From the NCBI GenBank assembly GCA_937926785.1, contig CALBBQ010000004.1, positions 1 through 64,000 of the forward strand: DNA of 64,000 nucleotides, written 5' to 3'. Origin of the DNA: an uncultured Bacteroidales bacterium (GTDB lineage: Bacteria > Bacteroidota > Bacteroidia > Bacteroidales > Tenuifilaceae). How positions within the stretch are numbered: position 1 is the first letter of the stretch; each line of letters begins with the position of its first letter. Position numbers and translations under genes: made by a program. The notes below the pieces were generated by a model. That model made no database searches, was not told where the DNA came from, and saw only the letters and a list, made by a program, of their open reading frames with translations. Of the stretch, positions 20,833 to 31,377 are shown piece by piece.

Positions 20833-21249
20833 ATGGAAGTCATCCCTTTTTCTGGTAGTGGGTTTATAAGCGGAGGCTTTCTAAACCTTACGCCGCGCGA
20901 TGCCTACTACGAGGCAAAAACAGGCAAAGCCTTACTAGTTGATGTTAGGGAGGTTGCCCTTACGGGATACAAACGTTTTGATGTACCCAGGGTTATATAC
21001 CTTCCTCTTAGCGAACTGGAAAAACGGCTTGATATTCTACCATTAGATTTTCCCTTAATCATTGCCGATTCAACAGGTCTAAGAAGCCATGAAGCCATGG
21101 AAATTCTAAAGTCCAAAGGGTTCATGCATATTGCCAACCTGGCTGGAGGCATTGTGGAATGGGAGCGCGATGGGCTACCCCTAATCATAGACAACAAGGA
21201 ACGCCTGGATGGCTCATGCATGTGTCAGCTTAGACCTAGAAACAGGTAA
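20833..21249 (+). CDS. Rhodanese-like protein without catalytic Cys
   Basis: LLVDVREVALTGYKRFDVPRVIYLPLSEL...IIADSTGLRSHEAM...NLAGGIVEWERDGLP; C-terminal SCMCQ. Confidence 0.8.
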   Translation: MEVIPFSGSGFISGGFLNLTPRDAYYEAKTGKALLVDVREVALTGYKRFDVPRVIYLPLSELEKRLDILPLDFPLIIADSTGLRSHEAMEILKSKGFMHIANLAGGIVEWERDGLPLIIDNKERLDGSCMCQLRPRNR

Positions 21250-21261
21250 AACCCAATAAAA

Positions 21262-21687
21262 ATGGCTAAGATTCTAATTCTTTGTACAGGTAATAGCTGT
21301 CGGAGCCAGATGGCTGAGGGCTTTCTGAAGTCGTTCGACAGCAATCTCAAAGTTGAGTCGGCCGGAACGGCACCAGCCGGACAGGTAAACCCCTATGCCA
21401 TTAAAGTAATGGCAGAAGCCGGAATTGACATTAGCCGGCAAGAACCTAAACTTGTTGATCAGTTCCTAAACGAACAATGGGATTATGTTATTACGGTTTG
21501 CGATAACGCAAAAGAAACCTGCCCTGCTTTTCTGGGTAAGGTAACACATCGGCTGCATATCGGATTTGAAGATCCGGCCGAAGCAAAAGGCTCTGAAGAG
21601 TTTATCCTGAGCGAGTTTCGTAGAATACGGGATGAGATTAAGAATTCGTTCTATGAGTTTTATGTCAACAATTTGAAAATAGGATGA
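21262..21687 (+). CDS. arsC: Arsenate reductase (LMW-PTPase type)
   Basis: ILCTGNSCRSQMAEGFL...VITVCDNAKETCPAF. Confidence 0.92.
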   Translation: MAKILILCTGNSCRSQMAEGFLKSFDSNLKVESAGTAPAGQVNPYAIKVMAEAGIDISRQEPKLVDQFLNEQWDYVITVCDNAKETCPAFLGKVTHRLHIGFEDPAEAKGSEEFILSEFRRIRDEIKNSFYEFYVNNLKIG

Positions 21688-21729
21688 TTTGACAATGTGA
21701 TAATTAATAAATTTTCAAATTAAAATATT

Positions 21730-22764
21730 ATGGGAACAGCAAAACAACTATCATTTTTTGATCGCTATCTTACCCTTTGGATCTTTCTGGTAATGTTTGC
21801 AGGTGTCATTGTTGGTTATTTCATGCCTGGCATCTCAGGTTTTTGGAACTCATTAAGTTCTGGAACAACCAATATCCCTATTGCCATAGGGCTTATTCTT
21901 ATGATGTATCCACCACTGGCAAAAGTTAAATATGAAAAACTTCCAATGGTATTTAAAAATCTGAAACTTCTTGGGATTTCTCTTACTCAAAACTGGATTG
22001 TGGGACCCTTTGTAATGTTTTTTCTTGCAATCATATTCCTTCACAACCATCCGGGACTAATGACTGGAGTAATCCTTGTAGGACTTGCCCGCTGCATTGC
22101 CATGGTGCTGGTGTGGAATGATCTGGCTAAAGGTGATCCCGAATTGGCGGCCGGATTAGTTGCTTTTAATGCTATTTTTCAGGTGTTTCTCTACTCGGTA
22201 TATGCATACATTTTTATAACTTTTCTGCCGCCCTTGTTTGGGCTGAAAGGAGCTGCTGTTGATGTTTCCATATCCGAAATAGCTGTCAGTGTTTTGATTT
22301 ACCTGGGGATTCCATTTGTAGCAGGGTTGGTAACAAGCCTGACACTGAGAAAATCTAAAGGCGAAAATTGGTACTTTAGCCGTTTTATCCCTAAGGTGTC
22401 CCTTTTAACTCCGATCGCCTTATTATTTACAATATTTGTAATGTTTTCGCTTAAAGGAGAAAAAATAATAGAATTACCCCTTGATGTGGTAAGGGTTGCA
22501 ATTCCCTATACGGTTTACTTCGCTTTCATGTTTTTTGTTACCTTCTTTATTGCCAGATGGATAGGCGAAGGTTATGAAAAATCTACCACCATGGCCTTTA
22601 CTGCCGGCAGCAACGATTTTGAACTTGCTATTGCCGTGGCTATTGCTGTTTTCGGAATTAACTCGCAGGCAGCATTTGCAACAGTTATTGGTCCGCTTGT
22701 AGAGGTTCCGGTATTAATTGGTTTAGTAAACGTGGCATTGTATTTCAAAAAGAAATTGTTCTAA
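21730..22764 (+). CDS. Arsenite efflux transporter ACR3
   Basis: [23 protein letters not shown]...[18 protein letters not shown]...[19 protein letters not shown]. Confidence 0.95.
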   Translation: MGTAKQLSFFDRYLTLWIFLVMFAGVIVGYFMPGISGFWNSLSSGTTNIPIAIGLILMMYPPLAKVKYEKLPMVFKNLKLLGISLTQNWIVGPFVMFFLAIIFLHNHPGLMTGVILVGLARCIAMVLVWNDLAKGDPELAAGLVAFNAIFQVFLYSVYAYIFITFLPPLFGLKGAAVDVSISEIAVSVLIYLGIPFVAGLVTSLTLRKSKGENWYFSRFIPKVSLLTPIALLFTIFVMFSLKGEKIIELPLDVVRVAIPYTVYFAFMFFVTFFIARWIGEGYEKSTTMAFTAGSNDFELAIAVAIAVFGINSQAAFATVIGPLVEVPVLIGLVNVALYFKKKLF

Positions 22765-22782
22765 CTTAGTACTTTTTCGTTT

Positions 22783-22813
22783 AAAAGCTCGTTGATTTCA
22801 ACGAGCTTTTCTA
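22783..22813 (+). terminator. Rho-independent terminator after ars operon
   Basis: AAAAGCTCGTTGA...TCAACGAGCTTTT. Confidence 0.85.
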
Positions 22814-22823
22814 ATTTTAGGTT

Positions 22824-23312
22824 ATGGAAATCGAACGCAAATTTCTGGTTAATAAGGAGAAATGGGAAGTAACCCCGAAACCCCCGGGCATTAGAATAGT
22901 TCAGGGATATTTATCCACAGACCCAGAGAAAAGTATCAGGGTAAGAATTTATGGCGATAAAGCCTATATGACTGTCAAAGGGAAACCCCAAGGCATAGCA
23001 CGGGAAGAGATTGAGTTCGAGATTCCACTCGAAAAGGCAAGGGAACTCCTAAACAAGTTCTGTGGCGCTCTGATTGAAAAAGATAGATATAGAATCGAAT
23101 TTGCAGCAAAGATTTGGGAAGTAGATTTGTTTGAAGGCGATAACAAGGGGTTAATACTTGCCGAAATAGAGCTGAGCTTTGAAGATGAACAGTTTGTATT
23201 ACCCCCCTGGGCAGAGCAAGAGGTAACTAACGATATTCGGTACTACAACTCCTACTTATCCGAAAATCCATACTTGAACTGGGAAAAACCTTTAAACCAT
23301 GTTGAGAATTGA
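22824..23312 (+). CDS. CYTH domain protein
   Basis: MEIERKFLV ExExK signature; VKGKPQG; LAEIEL. Confidence 0.9.
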   Translation: MEIERKFLVNKEKWEVTPKPPGIRIVQGYLSTDPEKSIRVRIYGDKAYMTVKGKPQGIAREEIEFEIPLEKARELLNKFCGALIEKDRYRIEFAAKIWEVDLFEGDNKGLILAEIELSFEDEQFVLPPWAEQEVTNDIRYYNSYLSENPYLNWEKPLNHVEN

Positions 23313-23769
23313 AATACCGGGAAGGAAACCCCTACAAATTGAACATTTGGTACTGGATTTTAACGGTACGTTAGCCACTGATGGTATGCTTATAGATGGG
23401 GTTGAGCAACTGCTCATTAAGCTATCGGAGCAACTAAGCATTCATATAATTACTGCCGATACCTTTGGTACTGTTGCAGAATCCCTGAAAAGAGTCAACT
23501 GCAAGGTTGTTGTGCTAGAAAAAGCAGATCAGGACAAACAAAAAAAGAGCTACATTAAACAATTAGGGCCCAAAAAATGTGTAGCAATAGGAAATGGGTT
23601 CAACGATAGACTAATGCTTAAATTTGCAGCTCTGGGCATAGTAACAATTCAACACGAAGGGGCAGCCAAATGGGCCTTACAAAATGCCGATATCGCATGC
23701 ACCTCAGTTATAGATGCCTTAAATCTTCTCCTAAACCCAAAACGAATAGCTGCAACGCTTCGATGCTAA
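23299..23769 (+). CDS. HAD family hydrolase
   Basis: LVLDFNGTLATDGML, AIGNGFNDRLMLKFAALGI. Confidence 0.85.
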   Translation: MLRIEIPGRKPLQIEHLVLDFNGTLATDGMLIDGVEQLLIKLSEQLSIHIITADTFGTVAESLKRVNCKVVVLEKADQDKQKKSYIKQLGPKKCVAIGNGFNDRLMLKFAALGIVTIQHEGAAKWALQNADIACTSVIDALNLLLNPKRIAATLRC

Positions 23770-23924
23770 GTATTTCTTAAAAAAATTCCTAAATCTCTAT
23801 TGGCAATCTCCGTTTGTCATGGCCAAATCTAAATTCATAAAAAATGATATAAATTTCTCCCCCCTCCGACTGTTAATAAACGCAAAAATGGTATATATTT
23901 CAGGGGTGAAAAAAAGTGTAAATT

Positions 23925-26900
23925 TTGGCTTCAAAGGTTGCTCTTTTGGTTGCGAATGGCATACTTCCGGTAGAACAATTCGAAACGCTACTGGAGGCAA
24001 AGGGGTATTCGTGTATAAGCGTTGACCGAATCAATGGCGATATTGAGCTGCCGGTTTTTAACCTGGCCATTGCCGGAGTAAAAAATGAAGACGAATACAG
24101 CATATGCCAAAAGAAATTTAGCAAAACCGACGGGGTTGTTCTCTACTACACCGGCACCGCAGATTCACAGAAGAAGAATATACTCCCCAGCCTACCCGAG
24201 AACCTTCTCCTACAATCAGACTTTACTGCCAAGGAGTTCGACTTGGCCATTGAGCTGGAAATGCTGAAAAAGCAAGTGGCTAAGGCCGAACTGTTTGCCA
24301 GCCAAAACTTTGACACAAACCATGTAAGGCTCAAAAAGATCATTACCGAGGAGCAGGCCTGGCGAATCATTTTTGAACAATCGCCCAATGGGGTACTACT
24401 TAGCGATGATGATGGAAATATCATTTACACGAATTCTGCTGCTTCTAACATTTTAGGATACAGCCGCGATGAATTCCTGACAATGCGTTTTCACGATCTG
24501 GCTCCCAAAGAACTCACCGAGCAGGTTGACATCAACATACAGAAGATCCTACGGGGTGAATCGCTAATAACCGAGGTTGTTAACATTCGGAAGGATGGCT
24601 CTAAACGCTATGTTCAGCTTCATGAAACCCGGGTTATTTTTCCAAACGGCAAGTTTGGCATCATGGTAATTTCGACCGATATCAGCAGGGCAAAGCAAGC
24701 AGAAGAAGCGCTGAAGGAATCGCTGGGAAAGTACAAAGTACTGGTAGAACACACCAACGATGGTATAGTTTTCATCAAAGATGGTTTAGTAATCTACGGA
24801 AACCCCCGTATTATTGAAATGTTGGGCACCCAAACCGAAGATTTTATAAATCAACCCATCACCAAGTTTGTTCATCCTAACGAAAAAGATAAAATATCGG
24901 AAAGATATATAAATCGTTTGGCGGGAAAGCTGGAACCATCGATTTACGAAACAGTATTGGTTAATACACAAGGCGAAAGCATCAACGTTGAGTTCAACGT
25001 AAACCTAACGGAACAGGACGGCGAAAAAATTGCCATAGTATTCATCCGCGATATCACTGCTCGCAAACAAACCGAAAAAGCCATAAGAGAGAGCGAAGAG
25101 AGCTACCGGGGTCTTTTCAACAATTCAAGCGAAGGCATTCTGATAACCGATTCCAGCGGAGTAATTCTTGATGCAAACCCCAGTGGCTTGAAACTCTTTG
25201 GATACCAAAAGGATGAACTCATCGGCAAAGCCCTTTCCGAGATCGCCTCGCCCAATAAAACCAGCATGGAGGAGTTGACCCGAATGGTTAGGTTGGCATA
25301 CCACGATCGACTTCAGAGGATGGAGTTCTGGGGAATCAAAAAAAATGGCGACACCATTCCACTTGATATGGTATTCAACAGGGGGCAATATTTTGGTTTA
25401 CAGGTGGTAATGGTCATGTGCCACGATATTACCGAGCAAAAGAATGCCGAAGCCGTTCTACGCGAAAGCGAAGAAAAGTTCCGTACACTCTCCGAGCAGA
25501 TACCCGTAGGGCTTTACCGCATTCTGAGCAATGGCCAAATCATTTACTGCAATCCGGCTTTTGCCAATATTTTCGGTTTTACCAGTCCCGCTTCAGCAAT
25601 TGGAACCGGAATCGATTCACTTCTGAAAGATTTCGAAACTTGGCTCAACAAGTGCTCCTCAGCATCATCGCCACAGGAGATAGAAATGAAGAGAGTTGAC
25701 TGTACACCTATTTGGGTACAAAACATACTCCAGCCCAATATGGAAAACCCCAATGCCATCTACTTTGATGGCATGATTACCGATGTTACCGACCGCAAGC
25801 TGGCACTTGATGAGCTGATTGAGAGCGAAGCCAAGTTCAAGGCCATGCTGATGGCCATTCCCGATCACCTGTTCAGAATAAACGATGAAGGTATCCTCAT
25901 TGACTTTGCCCCATCGGAATACCCCTTTTACCCCACCATGAACAATGAACATCTGGGGCAAAACATCAAAAAAATATTCCCTGCTGAGATATTTGAAAAG
26001 TATGCCGAAGCGCTTCAGCAGGCTAAGGATACGGGACTGCTGCAACGGTTTGAATACTACATAAAGCATGAGAACGAAACATTCTTCTACGAGGCTCGCC
26101 TGCTCGCATCCGGAAATAACATTTTCCTGGTTCTCCTGAGAGATAATACCCAACAGAAAAAGTTCGAGGAAGAAATCCGTATCTTGGCCCAAACCATCAT
26201 GAATGCCAACGACAACATATCGATAACCGACCTAAATGGCAGGTTCATATACGTAAATCCGGCATTTACCAAAACATACGGTTACACCCAAGCCGAACTT
26301 CTTGGAAAATCATCTCTTATTCTCAAACCTGCAGGGCAACCGGACAAACTTGACCAAGAAATTCACGAGGCTACGCTTAAAGGAGGTTGGAAAGGCGAGC
26401 TGCTTAACGTAAAAAAAGATGGAACGGTTTTCCCCATTTTCCTCTCCACCTCACCAATATACAACGAATATAACGAACCCATTGCCACTGTTGGCATAGC
26501 CAACGATATTACAGAGCGAAAGCTCATTGAACAGGAGCTCATCAGAGCAAAAGAACAAGCCGAGGAATCGGACAGGCTCAAAACGGCCTTCCTGTCAAAC
26601 ATGAGCCACGAAATCAGATCACCTATGAATGCCGTACTAGGGTTCATCCAGCTTATCAAAGCAGAAGAGGAACTAACAGAAACAGGTAAGCTGTACATTG
26701 AACTCATTGAGAACAGCGGGAACCAACTCCTATCGCTAATTGAAGACATCATCGACATATCTAAAATACAATCGAACCAAATACGCATTGCGAAAACCTC
26801 GTTCGACCTGAATGCTTTGCTTGATGAGCTTTATGTAATCTTCTCGAACCAGCTAAAAAGCAGAGATAATCAGAAAACCTTGATTCATAAGCCGGAACAA

Positions 26901-27725
26901 ACTCAAGAGTCGCCCTTCATTATTTACTCAGACCCAGTTCGAATCCGACAGATACTCACCAACCTACTTAGTAACGCGATTAAGTTTACCCCCCATGGCA
27001 GCATTCGTTTCGGCTACAACATTTACATTGATGAAGATATGCCCTACGTACAATGCTATGTGAAAGACACGGGAATTGGTATCTCACCGGAAAAACAAGC
27101 CCTGATATTTGAAAGGTTCAGGCAGGCCGACGATTCCTACACCCGCCTGTATGGCGGTTCGGGTCTTGGGCTTGCAATCTCAAAGGGATTGGTCGATTTG
27201 CTGGGCGGAAATATCTGGGTTGAAAGCACTGAAGGGCAAGGTTCAACATTCTACTTCACAATCCCCTACCAGGAAGGGAAACCAGAACCAGAAGGAGTTG
27301 AGATTTCCCATGACCAATCTGATCAGGCAGGTAGTCAGTCGCTTTCAGGCAAGAAAATTTTGATAGTGGAGGATATTAAGGAGATTAGGCTATACTTTGA
27401 GAGGTTACTTGTCCCCACCGGTGCAAAAGTGATTTTTGGGCACAACGCTCGCGAAGCGAGGGTTCTATTTAAAAAGAATAAGGATATAGATATCGTTTTA
27501 CTTGATATCCGCTTACCCGATGCAGACGGCTACACGCTTGCCAGCGAGTTTAAGCGTACCCGTCCGGGGCTACCCATCATTGCCCAAACGGCGTATGCTC
27601 TGCAATCTGAATTTAACAAGAGCATCGAAAGTGGATGCGACGACTACGTAACCAAGCCCATCGACTCGAATGTACTCATCAAAAAGATACTTAAACTGAT
27701 TGAGGAATCTAAAGGAATTAGCTAG
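23925..27725 (+). CDS. Multi-PAS hybrid histidine kinase with receiver domain
   Basis: Several PAS/PAC repeats (DITxRK), H-box [33 protein letters not shown], receiver [12 protein letters not shown]; apparent TTG start. Confidence 0.92.
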   Translation: MASKVALLVANGILPVEQFETLLEAKGYSCISVDRINGDIELPVFNLAIAGVKNEDEYSICQKKFSKTDGVVLYYTGTADSQKKNILPSLPENLLLQSDFTAKEFDLAIELEMLKKQVAKAELFASQNFDTNHVRLKKIITEEQAWRIIFEQSPNGVLLSDDDGNIIYTNSAASNILGYSRDEFLTMRFHDLAPKELTEQVDINIQKILRGESLITEVVNIRKDGSKRYVQLHETRVIFPNGKFGIMVISTDISRAKQAEEALKESLGKYKVLVEHTNDGIVFIKDGLVIYGNPRIIEMLGTQTEDFINQPITKFVHPNEKDKISERYINRLAGKLEPSIYETVLVNTQGESINVEFNVNLTEQDGEKIAIVFIRDITARKQTEKAIRESEESYRGLFNNSSEGILITDSSGVILDANPSGLKLFGYQKDELIGKALSEIASPNKTSMEELTRMVRLAYHDRLQRMEFWGIKKNGDTIPLDMVFNRGQYFGLQVVMVMCHDITEQKNAEAVLRESEEKFRTLSEQIPVGLYRILSNGQIIYCNPAFANIFGFTSPASAIGTGIDSLLKDFETWLNKCSSASSPQEIEMKRVDCTPIWVQNILQPNMENPNAIYFDGMITDVTDRKLALDELIESEAKFKAMLMAIPDHLFRINDEGILIDFAPSEYPFYPTMNNEHLGQNIKKIFPAEIFEKYAEALQQAKDTGLLQRFEYYIKHENETFFYEARLLASGNNIFLVLLRDNTQQKKFEEEIRILAQTIMNANDNISITDLNGRFIYVNPAFTKTYGYTQAELLGKSSLILKPAGQPDKLDQEIHEATLKGGWKGELLNVKKDGTVFPIFLSTSPIYNEYNEPIATVGIANDITERKLIEQELIRAKEQAEESDRLKTAFLSNMSHEIRSPMNAVLGFIQLIKAEEELTETGKLYIELIENSGNQLLSLIEDIIDISKIQSNQIRIAKTSFDLNALLDELYVIFSNQLKSRDNQKTLIHKPEQTQESPFIIYSDPVRIRQILTNLLSNAIKFTPHGSIRFGYNIYIDEDMPYVQCYVKDTGIGISPEKQALIFERFRQADDSYTRLYGGSGLGLAISKGLVDLLGGNIWVESTEGQGSTFYFTIPYQEGKPEPEGVEISHDQSDQAGSQSLSGKKILIVEDIKEIRLYFERLLVPTGAKVIFGHNAREARVLFKKNKDIDIVLLDIRLPDADGYTLASEFKRTRPGLPIIAQTAYALQSEFNKSIESGCDDYVTKPIDSNVLIKKILKLIEESKGIS

Positions 27726-28366
27726 GGAGCCAAACGCTCAACCTTCCATACATTGTTTACCAAAGAGTACTGGATCCTGTCGTGCAGGCGATTGGGACGC
27801 CCTTGCCAAAACTCGAAAAGTGTAGGGCTTAGAACATACCCTCCCCAATTGGACGGACGCTTAATGGGCTTCCCTTTGAACTCTTCTTCAAAGTCGGCCA
27901 TTAACCGCTCCAGGTACTTTCGGTTGGGAATTACTGTGCTCTGGGGTGAGGCCCAAGCACCAATCTTGCTTCCCTCGGGTCGGGTTTTAAAGTACTGATC
28001 GCTTTGAGCATCGGATGCTTTTTGAACCTTACCTTCAATTCTTACCTGACGTTCCAACTCGGGCCAGTAAAAAACCAGCGCTGCATAGGGGTTTTGCAAA
28101 ATCTGCTTTGCTTTTCTGCTCTCGTAGTTAGTAAAAAAAGAAAATCCTTCGGAGCTGAAGTGCTTCAGCAAAACCACCCTTGCGGAGGGTTTACCCTCAA
28201 AAGTGGACGTGGCAAGGGTCATCGCGTTGGGCTCAGGAAGCTTAGCCTCCACTGCCTCGCGCATCCATTGGTCAAACTGTTCAAAGGGTGAAGCTTTCAC
28301 ATCCGTTTCGCTCAGCGATTTCAGGGAGTACTCCTTTCTTAAGCTATTTAGTTCCTGTTGATTCAT
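27722..28366 (-). CDS. pdxH: Pyridoxamine 5'-phosphate oxidase
   Basis: EPNAMTLATSTFEGKPSARVVLLKHFSSEGFSFFTNYESRKAKQI...WQGRPNRLHDRI. Confidence 0.95.
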   Translation of the reverse strand: MNQQELNSLRKEYSLKSLSETDVKASPFEQFDQWMREAVEAKLPEPNAMTLATSTFEGKPSARVVLLKHFSSEGFSFFTNYESRKAKQILQNPYAALVFYWPELERQVRIEGKVQKASDAQSDQYFKTRPEGSKIGAWASPQSTVIPNRKYLERLMADFEEEFKGKPIKRPSNWGGYVLSPTLFEFWQGRPNRLHDRIQYSLVNNVWKVERLAP

Positions 28367-28378
28367 TGCACATCCTTT

Positions 28379-29341
28379 CTAATCCATCTGTATATCAATC
28401 CTTGCTTTATGCTCATTAATGGCTTTTTTGATTGACGCATTCAAATCAAAACCAAGTATCAGCCCAAATGCATTAAAATATAACCATAGCTGGAATGCAA
28501 TTAAGCCACCCAACGAGCCGTAGAACTTGTTATACTGACCAAAATGGTTCACGTAGTAAGAAAAAGCAAATGAGGTTAACAGAATTAGCAGTGTAGCCAG
28601 AACTGAACCGGGCGAAAAAAACTTAAACTTATCCTTACGCGATGGTGCCAGATAGTAAACCAGCGAAATGCCAAAAAAGAAAACCGAAATGGCCAATAAC
28701 CATTTAATAATCATTGCAATAACATATATTGTTGATGACTGTAAAACACCCCACGTCCCCAAAATGTTCAACAGGTTCTCCCCAAAAAAAAGCAAAACAA
28801 TTCCTACTACCACCACCAGTGGGAGTATGAAAGTAAGTAGCAGTGCTATCAGATGCTGTTCCAAAAAGCTTCGGGTTTCAATGGAATGGTAGGTGGCATT
28901 GAACGCATCAATTAAAGCGCTAACCCCATTATGGCTAAAAAAAACCGCAGCCAGAAAACCAAAGGAAAGTAGACCGGAACTCTTTGTAGTTACCACTTCG
29001 ATGAGCGTGGCCTCAACGGTGAGATATGCATGGGTGGGCATAATTCTCCGTGCAAGCTCTAGTAGCTGTTGATGAAAATCATTTAAAGGTAGATACGGAA
29101 TTAAGGTAAAGATAAAGATAAGTAATGGAACTGTGGCCAGAAAAAAGCTGAAGGCTACTGCCGATGCCCTGGTTGTGATAGCTCCATTCACAATTCCCCT
29201 GAAAAAGTACCGGAATACCTCTGACACCGGTACACCTTTTAGGCTCCGGGTAGAATAATACTTGGCTCTGCGGTATATTGGTGTGAGCCAAAGGTCGAAG
29301 GACTTTCTGGCAAGCCTTCCCCGCCAAGATATACGCGACAT
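28379..29341 (-). CDS. YihY/virulence factor BrkB family protein
   Basis: Multi-TM; RASAVAFSFFLATVPLLIFIFTLIPYLP; YYLAPSRKDKFKFFSPGSVLATLLILLTSFAFSYYV. Confidence 0.9.
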   Translation of the reverse strand: MSRISWRGRLARKSFDLWLTPIYRRAKYYSTRSLKGVPVSEVFRYFFRGIVNGAITTRASAVAFSFFLATVPLLIFIFTLIPYLPLNDFHQQLLELARRIMPTHAYLTVEATLIEVVTTKSSGLLSFGFLAAVFFSHNGVSALIDAFNATYHSIETRSFLEQHLIALLLTFILPLVVVVGIVLLFFGENLLNILGTWGVLQSSTIYVIAMIIKWLLAISVFFFGISLVYYLAPSRKDKFKFFSPGSVLATLLILLTSFAFSYYVNHFGQYNKFYGSLGGLIAFQLWLYFNAFGLILGFDLNASIKKAINEHKARIDIQMD

Positions 29342-29344
29342 TGC

Positions 29345-30193
29345 CTAATGAATTTTTTTCAAATTCATATCGATGCTTCTGATCTGGTGAGTAATTGCCC
29401 CAACCGATATGTAATCGACTCCGCAGAGCGCATAATCCCTTATGGTTTGTATCGTTATGCCGCCCGACGATTCGGTTTCAAACCTGCCCGCTATCAAACG
29501 AACAGCCCTCCGCGTATCCTCAATCGAAAAGTTATCGAGCATAATGCGGCGAACACCGCCAACTCTTAACACCTCATCAACATCGGCCAAACTCCTGGTT
29601 TCGACCTCTATGTCGAGTTTTTTGCCAGAATGGGCAAGGTACTCCTGTGCCTTTCGGATAGCATTCTCAATGCCACCGGCAAAGTCGATATGGTTGTCTT
29701 TCAGCATGATCATATCGAACAGGCCCATCCTGTGGTTTACTCCCCCACCCAGGGCAACCGCCAGTTTATCGAGCACACGCATACCCGGAGTAGTTTTTCG
29801 CGTATCCAGCACTTTGGCCTTGGTTCCCTCGCATTGCTTAACGAACTCACGGGTCTGAGTAGCTATACCGCTCATCCGTTGAATTACATTCAAAACTATA
29901 CGCTCTGCCTGCAGTAACGAATGAATCCTTCCGTATGCTTTAAAAGCAATATCGCCACTCGAGAGGAACTCCCCATCTTTCCTAAAAAATTCAATCTTAA
30001 TATCCTTATCAATCCGGGAGTAGATACGTTCTGCAACCGATAAACCGGCAATTACGCCCTCCTGCTTCATCATAAGCTGAACGCCTCCGGTTGCGTCAAT
30101 CGGAATACATGAAAGCGAAGAATGGTCGCCATCACCAATATCCTCGGCAATAGCTAAATCAATTAGCTGATCTATAAAATTGTCGTATTGCAT
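29345..30193 (-). CDS. nadC: Nicotinate-nucleotide diphosphorylase (carboxylating)
   Basis: EDIGDGDHSS...LDTRKTTPGMRVLDKLAVALGGGVNHRMGLFDMIMLKDNHI. Confidence 0.97.
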   Translation of the reverse strand: MQYDNFIDQLIDLAIAEDIGDGDHSSLSCIPIDATGGVQLMMKQEGVIAGLSVAERIYSRIDKDIKIEFFRKDGEFLSSGDIAFKAYGRIHSLLQAERIVLNVIQRMSGIATQTREFVKQCEGTKAKVLDTRKTTPGMRVLDKLAVALGGGVNHRMGLFDMIMLKDNHIDFAGGIENAIRKAQEYLAHSGKKLDIEVETRSLADVDEVLRVGGVRRIMLDNFSIEDTRRAVRLIAGRFETESSGGITIQTIRDYALCGVDYISVGAITHQIRSIDMNLKKIH

Positions 30194-30200
30194 TAAATCT

Positions 30201-30629
30201 TTACTTAGGGGTTACCTGAGATTCGGGTTCAATCCTCATTTGATGTATGTAAGTTTTTCCTTCATCGGTTTTTAGGAAAAGCGATATGCGGTATACGCCA
30301 CTCCTGCATTGGAGTGTACCTATTGCAAAAGCGGTAAGATCTTTTGCGCCCTGATGATTGATAGAAAACTTTACCGGAATGTTTCTTTCAAAAAAAGATT
30401 TCAGAAGCTGTAAAGCCTGGGCCTGGCTATAGTAGTTTTCATCGCCCAAAAGTTCTATCTCTACCGTTTTAAAAAAGTAACGGGTTAAGTTATCGGCATT
30501 GCCTTTTTCAATGGCTTCAGCGCTATTTTTTATGACCAAATCGGGTCCTTCCTGTTCAACTAAATTATCGGCTCTCGAAACCAGCAGGAGAATCACTGAT
30601 ACGAAATAAACGGCTGTTTTCCTCAACAT
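30201..30629 (-). CDS. DUF4783-like secreted protein
   Basis: Signal peptide; SAEAIEKGNADNLTRYFFKTVEIELLGDENYYSQAQALQLLKSFF. Confidence 0.65.
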   Translation of the reverse strand: MLRKTAVYFVSVILLLVSRADNLVEQEGPDLVIKNSAEAIEKGNADNLTRYFFKTVEIELLGDENYYSQAQALQLLKSFFERNIPVKFSINHQGAKDLTAFAIGTLQCRSGVYRISLFLKTDEGKTYIHQMRIEPESQVTPK

Positions 30630-30860
30630 GGTACATTACAATTTTTTTATTGGAACATATGAGATGACAACTTAGTGTCAGCCCTTTTTGCACAAATAGT
30701 AAGCCAAAATCAAAATAAATGTTTACGAATTTAATACAAATCACAACGTTCAAATTTACCTAATTTTACAAAATGCAATTTAACTTGTTTACTCAATTAA
30801 CACCTTGCAATCTTTTACATATTTTTAGGGTAATTTTTTAAACTAAGGGGATGTATAAAG

Positions 30861-31334
30861 ATGAAAATTACACTAGTTGTAGTGGGAAAAACCCATGAAC
30901 AATACCTTTCCGAAGGAATTGAGAATTATGCCCGAAGGATAAACCGCTACTGCCGTTTTGAACAAAAAGTAATACCGGAACTTAAAAATACCAAATCTAT
31001 GCCCGTGGAGCTCCAGATGAATAAGGAGGCCGAGGCAATTCTCCAAGAAATGGGCAACCATCAGGAATGCATACTACTCGACGAGCGCGGAAAGTTATAT
31101 ACCTCGTCGGAATTTGCCTCCTTTATTGAGAAAAAAATGCTAAGCGGCCAACGAGAAATTGCATTCTTTGTTGGTGGCCCTTATGGTTTCGACGATAAAG
31201 TTAGAAAAACCGCACATGGCAGCATTTCGCTTTCTCCTATGACTTTTTCTCATCAACTCATCAGGTTGATTTTTGTTGAGCAGCTATACAGGGCTTTTAC
31301 CATTATTAAAGGTGAGCCCTACCACAATCCATAA
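30861..31334 (+). CDS. rlmH: 23S rRNA (pseudouridine1915-N3)-methyltransferase
   Basis: MKITLVVVGKT...LLDERGKLYTSSEFA...FFVGGPYGF...LSPMTFSHQLIRLIFVEQLYRAFTIIKGEPYHNP. Confidence 0.97.
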   Translation: MKITLVVVGKTHEQYLSEGIENYARRINRYCRFEQKVIPELKNTKSMPVELQMNKEAEAILQEMGNHQECILLDERGKLYTSSEFASFIEKKMLSGQREIAFFVGGPYGFDDKVRKTAHGSISLSPMTFSHQLIRLIFVEQLYRAFTIIKGEPYHNP

Positions 31335-31377
31335 CATTTAGGCTCAATTTTTGTAGGTAAAACGCAGATTAAAAAAC

